Positions 19,087-22,579 of a stretch of 22,579 nucleotides of DNA are shown here, in pieces. This stretch comes from a virus, in IMG/VR virus record IMGVR_UViG_3300030117_004414, positions 1-22,579 of that record. One strand, given 5' to 3'. The position numbers and the translations under genes are program-made. Below the pieces are notes generated by a model that saw nothing but the letters and a program-made list of their open reading frames with translations, made no database searches and was not told where the DNA came from. Position 1 is the first letter of the stretch. Each line of letters begins with the position of its first letter.

Positions 19087-20180
19087 TGTCTATACCGCTA
19101 ACGCACCTTAGACAAACAATCGCTAACGCAACAATGATTACTATCAAAAAACAGGACATAGTAGGTCCTAATAAACTACCAGGCTTTAACGGAGTAGGAG
19201 AGATAAATTTAGAAAACTTCATAGGTATGGAGATAGAGATACCACAAGGATATGAGTTTGAATCTTTAGGTTCTCTTGATTTAGATACTGAAGTAAATGA
19301 ACTAGATGATATGTGGTCGAATGCTGGTGTAAGAGATGAAGGTAACACTGAAGATAGAATCCAAGCATTACAAAATGGGTTTTTGGTAAAAGGATATCTA
19401 GTAAAACACACACCAGGTATGGGATCTAAAGAAGGTCCAGTAGAAGGTAGAGGTAGATCTCTAGCATCAAAACGAAATGGTGAGAAAAAATTACCTTGGA
19501 TCAATCTTACAAAAATAGAAGATGGTGAAACATCTAGAGTTAGTGGAGGTGTTGAAGAAAACTTAAAGCACGATCCTGCTACTAAAGGAACTAGAGAAGA
19601 TGTTATAACTGCTGGTTTGTACCTAATAGGTAAAGGAGAATTAGAACCAAATGAAGTTGATATAAGAGACTGGTTAAAAGATAGAATACATATTCACAAA
19701 TACTTTATTCAGGCAAATGTTACTATTATTGTAAATGATATAATTAGGAGACATGCTGAAGGTGATAATGTAGTTCTTATCAAAGAAAGAAAACCTTGGA
19801 TGGAAGTCTTAGATAAAGAATTCCATATTCCAGTTGACAACAAAACAACTTTCCTATTTTCCATGGATTCCCACACATATTCATGTCGTTGTTTTTGTGA
19901 AGCAGTATTAGAGTATGGGACAAAAGCTCCAGTAGATATTATACTTTATACAAAAAAGAAATTACCATCAGAAGCAAGAAAGAATCTTGAGATTTTTATA
20001 AGAGATCTTGAAAAATATACTAGACTTACATACAAAGCAATTGGTAATAAAAGAGGTATGAAATTTGAAAATGTTGATATAAAGGAGCATTATAAAATTA
20101 GGGGTTGTATACCACAGTTTATTGAGGATCATAAAGATGAATGGAACTCAAAAGAATTAGTTGATATAGATTCTTACTAA
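19086..20180 (+). CDS. ParB-like nuclease-fold protein, lone plus-strand gene
   Basis: A 364-residue protein, the only plus-strand gene here. Residues about 88-140 resemble the ParB/sulfiredoxin core: EDRIQALQNGFLVKGYLV, a loop, then EGRGRSLASKRNGEKKLPWINL, comparable to the DGxxRxxAxxxNGxxxIPV strand-helix-strand of ParB-like nucleases. The rest is unassigned: LENFIGMEIEIPQGYEFESL near the N-terminus, DVITAGLYLIGKGELEPNEVDIRDWLKDRIHIHKYF in the middle, and SMDSHTYSCRCFCEAVLEYG and LEIFIRDLEKYTRLTYKAIG toward the end. There is no ribosome site before the ATG; an in-frame ATG at 19134 is an alternative. It converges with gp23 across a terminator that serves the gp23 direction. Its strand, own promoter and isolated position suggest later insertion. 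The ParB relation is inference. Confidence 0.85.
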   Translation: MSIPLTHLRQTIANATMITIKKQDIVGPNKLPGFNGVGEINLENFIGMEIEIPQGYEFESLGSLDLDTEVNELDDMWSNAGVRDEGNTEDRIQALQNGFLVKGYLVKHTPGMGSKEGPVEGRGRSLASKRNGEKKLPWINLTKIEDGETSRVSGGVEENLKHDPATKGTREDVITAGLYLIGKGELEPNEVDIRDWLKDRIHIHKYFIQANVTIIVNDIIRRHAEGDNVVLIKERKPWMEVLDKEFHIPVDNKTTFLFSMDSHTYSCRCFCEAVLEYGTKAPVDIILYTKKKLPSEARKNLEIFIRDLEKYTRLTYKAIGNKRGMKFENVDIKEHYKIRGCIPQFIEDHKDEWNSKELVDIDSY

Positions 20181-20184
20181 GCAT

Positions 20185-20213
20185 AAAAAAAGAGGATCCC
20201 GAAGGATCCTCTT
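20185..20213 (-). terminator. UUCG-capped terminator of gp23
   Basis: A perfect ten-base stem (20190-20199 with 20204-20213) closed by the four bases CGAA, read on the minus strand as C(TTCG)G, an exceptionally stable tetraloop. The minus strand continues into seven Ts (20191-20185). On the plus strand the stem is followed by GAAAAAA, not a T-tract, so it should end gp23 transcripts rather than those of the plus-strand gene. Confidence 0.92.
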
Positions 20214-20234
20214 GAAAAAATATAAGCGTCTTGC

Positions 20235-21644
20235 TTACATAAGGTTGGTAACCTTAACTCTTCTGTAGTATCTGTTGCTGTTAGCAGTGATACGTCCAAG
20301 TCCCTGAGTTGTACCTTCAGCGAATGGGTTGGCAACCATACCATATCTGGTCTTGAAGCCAATTTTTGGTTGGAATGTGTCCTGACCAACTGCACGAACC
20401 ATCTGTAGTGGAACGTAAGGGCAGTAGAATATTCCAGCATCATAAGGAGATGAACCCTTATAACCCATAACGTAGTACTGGTTAGCGTCTAGGTTAGCAG
20501 CGAATGGATCGATGTAAACCTTATAGCGTCCGTTAAGTGTACCAGCGAATGTATTACCTGTGTCATCAACATTCAAGTTGCTGTTGAGTGCAGGTGTATA
20601 ATCTAGTTGTCCAGCAGCAGTAAGTGCAGAAGCAACGTCAGCAGAGCAAAGGATAATGTTGCCCTTTCCACGACGAGTTCTTTGTGCGATAGCGTTAGCA
20701 TCACGCTCTAGCTGGAAGATCATACCTTTGAACTTCTCAACCATCCAACGACCATTACTGTCGGTGTCTAAGTCAAACGCACCTGTTGTAGCAGTGTTTG
20801 TTTGAGCACCTGGTTCAGCAACTTTGTAGATTGTACGAACGATCTCTCTGTTGATTTCCGCAAGGATCTCAGTAGAAAGAATGTTTGCTAACTCAGCTTC
20901 TGCGTCTAGACCATGAATTGCCTTCAAGTCTTGAGCAAGTTCTAGTGAGTACTCAGCTTTCAACGCACGAGACTTAGCAGTAACGCTAACTTTCTCGATG
21001 GAGAATGCCATCTCACGGAAGTCGTTAGTAGAAGTATTATCTCCTAACTTTTCCAAATCTTGTGTCTTGAAACCTTGTCCAAGTGAGAATGCATTGTCAG
21101 AACCACCGTTCAAGATTGATGGGTTAGTACCACCTTGAGCAGTTGTACCAAAACCAACGTCTGTACCACCGTCAGTAGCCCCTGTGTAATCACCCTGAGT
21201 GAGTGATGCAGCAGAGTTCTGAGCAGAGAACGCTGAATCTGGTTCGTTGAATAATGCTTCCGTTCCGTTCTGGTTGTCGTACTTAGATCTCATTGCGAAG
21301 ATCAAACCAGTAGGTCCGTTCATTGGCTGAACACCTGCTAGGTCATAAGCGACCAAGTTAGGCATTGCACGACGGATAAGGCTGATCAACACAGGGTCGA
21401 AACCAGCAACGGGACCACCTGTAGCAGCAGAACCAGAGAAACCTGGGTTACCTGTGCCTGAAGGGTCTGTGTTTACTGTAGGAGGTGCTTCTGATAAGAA
21501 TGCTCTCTCCTCTCTTAAAAATCTTTCTTGGTTTTCTAGAAGTTGTGCGGTAACTGCTTTCCTATGGTTGTCCTTGATATTATCAAGTCCTTCTGCCTCT
21601 AGGAGAGGAGCCCACTTCTTCTGGAGTTGTCCAGAGTTAAACAT
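20235..21644 (-). CDS. gp23: Major capsid protein gp23
   Basis: A 469-residue HK97-fold capsid precursor; T4 gp23 is 521 and cyanophage forms are near this length. The N-terminus LQKKWAPLLEAEGLDNIKDNHRKAVTAQLLENQE aligns with T4 LLNKWKPLLEGEGLPEIANSKQAIIAKIFENQE. The prohead protease site corresponds to FLSE|A (after Glu52), matching T4 FLTE|A. Then comes LISLIRRAMPNLVAYDLAGVQPMNGPTGLIFAMRSKY, the family's most conserved stretch (T4 MVRRAIPNLIAFDICGVQPMNSPTGQVFALR). The C-terminus has GYKGSSPYDAGIFYCPYVPLQMVRAVGQDTFQPKIGFKTRYGMVANPFA. AAGG lies about nine bases before the ATG. Base use is noticeably more G/C-rich than in neighbouring genes, as expected for a highly expressed late protein. A strong terminator follows. 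Confidence 0.98.
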   Translation of the reverse strand: MFNSGQLQKKWAPLLEAEGLDNIKDNHRKAVTAQLLENQERFLREERAFLSEAPPTVNTDPSGTGNPGFSGSAATGGPVAGFDPVLISLIRRAMPNLVAYDLAGVQPMNGPTGLIFAMRSKYDNQNGTEALFNEPDSAFSAQNSAASLTQGDYTGATDGGTDVGFGTTAQGGTNPSILNGGSDNAFSLGQGFKTQDLEKLGDNTSTNDFREMAFSIEKVSVTAKSRALKAEYSLELAQDLKAIHGLDAEAELANILSTEILAEINREIVRTIYKVAEPGAQTNTATTGAFDLDTDSNGRWMVEKFKGMIFQLERDANAIAQRTRRGKGNIILCSADVASALTAAGQLDYTPALNSNLNVDDTGNTFAGTLNGRYKVYIDPFAANLDANQYYVMGYKGSSPYDAGIFYCPYVPLQMVRAVGQDTFQPKIGFKTRYGMVANPFAEGTTQGLGRITANSNRYYRRVKVTNLM

Positions 21645-21682
21645 GTGAGTTTACCTTGTAAAGTGAAAAGGTTGAAGTTAAT

Positions 21683-22579
21683 TTATTGGAACTTATGAAG
21701 TGCCTGAAGATATGCGTCCATTGCTGGGCTTACGTCTTCGTTGATAGAAGTCTCTTCAGTGACTTCTTGGGACTCAGATACAGGTTTCTTAGCAAAGTAA
21801 GATTCCTTCAGAGTATTGAGTTTTTCCCTGTATTGTTCTTCACTCTCAAACTCAACACCTTTAGCTAGTTCAGCAAGCTTCTCCTTTTGGGATAATGCTA
21901 GACCTGCACTTGCTTCGTCAAGGATGTTGTCTGATACAGATACTGATAGACGCTTGGTCAAAGCCACATTACTATCAATCTGCTCATTTAGTTTATTCTC
22001 CATTTCATCTAGTTTAGTGACCATCGCCTCTAAGACATCATATTTTTCTTCAGGGATTGAAACATAATGTTCTTCAAAAAGACCTTTGAGGCCAGTCATA
22101 AAGGACTCAGAGAGTTCCCCTCTGATTCCCGACTCTACCTGAAGAGCATTCTCTTCAATCCACTCAGTCGCAACATAGTGGAGGTAGTTGTCTACTCGCT
22201 CTTGAAGTTCAGTCTTGATTGCAGCAACTGATTCTACAAGTTGCTCATCATACTTCGCCTCAAGCGATTCTTTTACGCTAACAATCTTCGACTTTACAGT
22301 CGCTTCAAAGATTGTACGTGCTTTTTCTTGGAATGTGTCAGATAGTTCTTCGCCTTCAAATAATGCTTTTACATCATCTGTAAGGTCGATGTCTAATTCC
22401 TGAACTTCTGCTACGGTCTCGGTAGTCTCTTCGGTAGATGCTTCTACTTCTTCGTTAGCACCTCTACCATAACCAGATGACTTCATGCCAACTGGTCCAA
22501 GAGGACCATCTTGCTGAACTGTACCTGCAGTCCCTTTAGTTTGTACATCGCCAGTCTGAGCAAATGCAGCATTAGGTGT
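21683..22579 (-). CDS. gp22: Prohead core scaffolding protein gp22 (start outside or near the edge)
   Basis: The internal scaffold around which gp23 assembles, later degraded by the gp21 protease. The C-terminal 230 residues match T4 gp22 in order: FQEKARTIFEATVKSKI (T4 TFGTVFEATVKQHA), VDNYLHYVATEWIEENALQVESGIRGELSESFMTGLKGLFEEHYVSIPEE (T4 LDHLAKEWLAENKLAVDKGIKAELFESMLGGLKGLFVEHNVVVPAE) and LALSQKEKLAELAKGVEF. The frame stays open without a stop to the window edge, reading a Gly/Pro/Gln-rich linker (GTAGTVQQDGPLGPVG) upstream of an ATG at 22486. No ribosome site precedes that ATG, so I treat the gene as partial with its start beyond the window; the shorter form of 267 residues is the alternative. 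Highly charged and helical, with Glu-rich segments, as expected for a core protein. Confidence 0.92.
   Translation of the reverse strand, partial: TPNAAFAQTGDVQTKGTAGTVQQDGPLGPVGMKSSGYGRGANEEVEASTEETTETVAEVQELDIDLTDDVKALFEGEELSDTFQEKARTIFEATVKSKIVSVKESLEAKYDEQLVESVAAIKTELQERVDNYLHYVATEWIEENALQVESGIRGELSESFMTGLKGLFEEHYVSIPEEKYDVLEAMVTKLDEMENKLNEQIDSNVALTKRLSVSVSDNILDEASAGLALSQKEKLAELAKGVEFESEEQYREKLNTLKESYFAKKPVSESQEVTEETSINEDVSPAMDAYLQALHKFQ

Noticed and set aside
19079-19504. Long minus-strand open frame opposite the ParB-like gene
   Set aside because: It is antisense to a frame with better protein character and has proline/serine-rich shadow composition.
1-22579. tRNA genes, CRISPR arrays, introns or insertion sequences
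   Set aside because: Gaps between genes are short and accounted for; no cloverleaf-like, repeat-spacer or transposase signal was seen, and the core genes read through without interruption.

Overview
This AT-rich window is part of the core genome of a T4-like cyanophage (a myovirus of marine picocyanobacteria). The evidence is a nearly continuous minus-strand run of T4 replication, recombination and late-transcription genes (gp43, RegA, gp62, gp44, gp45, gp46, gp47, gp55, UvsW, UvsY) beside the gp22/gp23 head genes, mixed with cyanobacterial traits: three high-light-inducible (Hli) genes, a DUF3110 protein, a small heat-shock protein and a 2OG-Fe(II) oxygenase. Identifications come from reading translations against remembered families; no search was run.

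Layout, in the direction of minus-strand transcription (right to left). 22579-20235: scaffold gp22 (open at the right edge) and major capsid gp23, closed by a UUCG-capped terminator. 20180-19086: the only plus-strand gene, a ParB-like protein with its own sigma70-type promoter. 19043-15134: two 54-residue genes, a tail-tube-fold protein, a 2OG oxygenase, UvsY, UvsW and a possible Lsm-like protein. 15093-11548: an extended -10 promoter followed by gp55, gp47, DUF3110 and gp46, chained by stop/start overlaps. 11562-10974: a secreted, probably outer-membrane beta-barrel protein with its own promoter, a structured leader and a terminator. 10970-9838: small membrane proteins and the hli cluster, then a 24-codon unit bounded by a perfect late promoter (TATAAATA) and a terminator. 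9823-1: the replisome operon, beginning with DUF3310, gp45, a 44-residue peptide, gp44 and a 49-residue membrane peptide. It continues with a sugar epimerase, Dam methylase, a string of tiny overlapping genes, gp62, RegA and then a block of accessory genes (kinase-like protein, Hsp20, nucleotidyltransferase, possible Lsm-like protein, B12-type radical SAM enzyme). The first 27 codons of DNA polymerase gp43 lie at the left edge.

The core genes make one working set. gp43/44/45/62 form the replisome and RegA tunes their translation. UvsY, UvsW and gp46/47 drive recombination-dependent replication. gp55 with the gp45 clamp switches on late genes such as gp23. The most unusual content is a translationally coupled pair of half-size Hli proteins with complementary loss of the Glu/Arg pair, the isolated 24-codon late transcript, the accessory block between regA and gp43, the lone plus-strand ParB-like gene and the phage-encoded outer-membrane-type protein. 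Twelve genes shorter than 60 codons were found by hand, most tied to neighbours by ATGA, TAATG, TGATG or 8-base overlaps.
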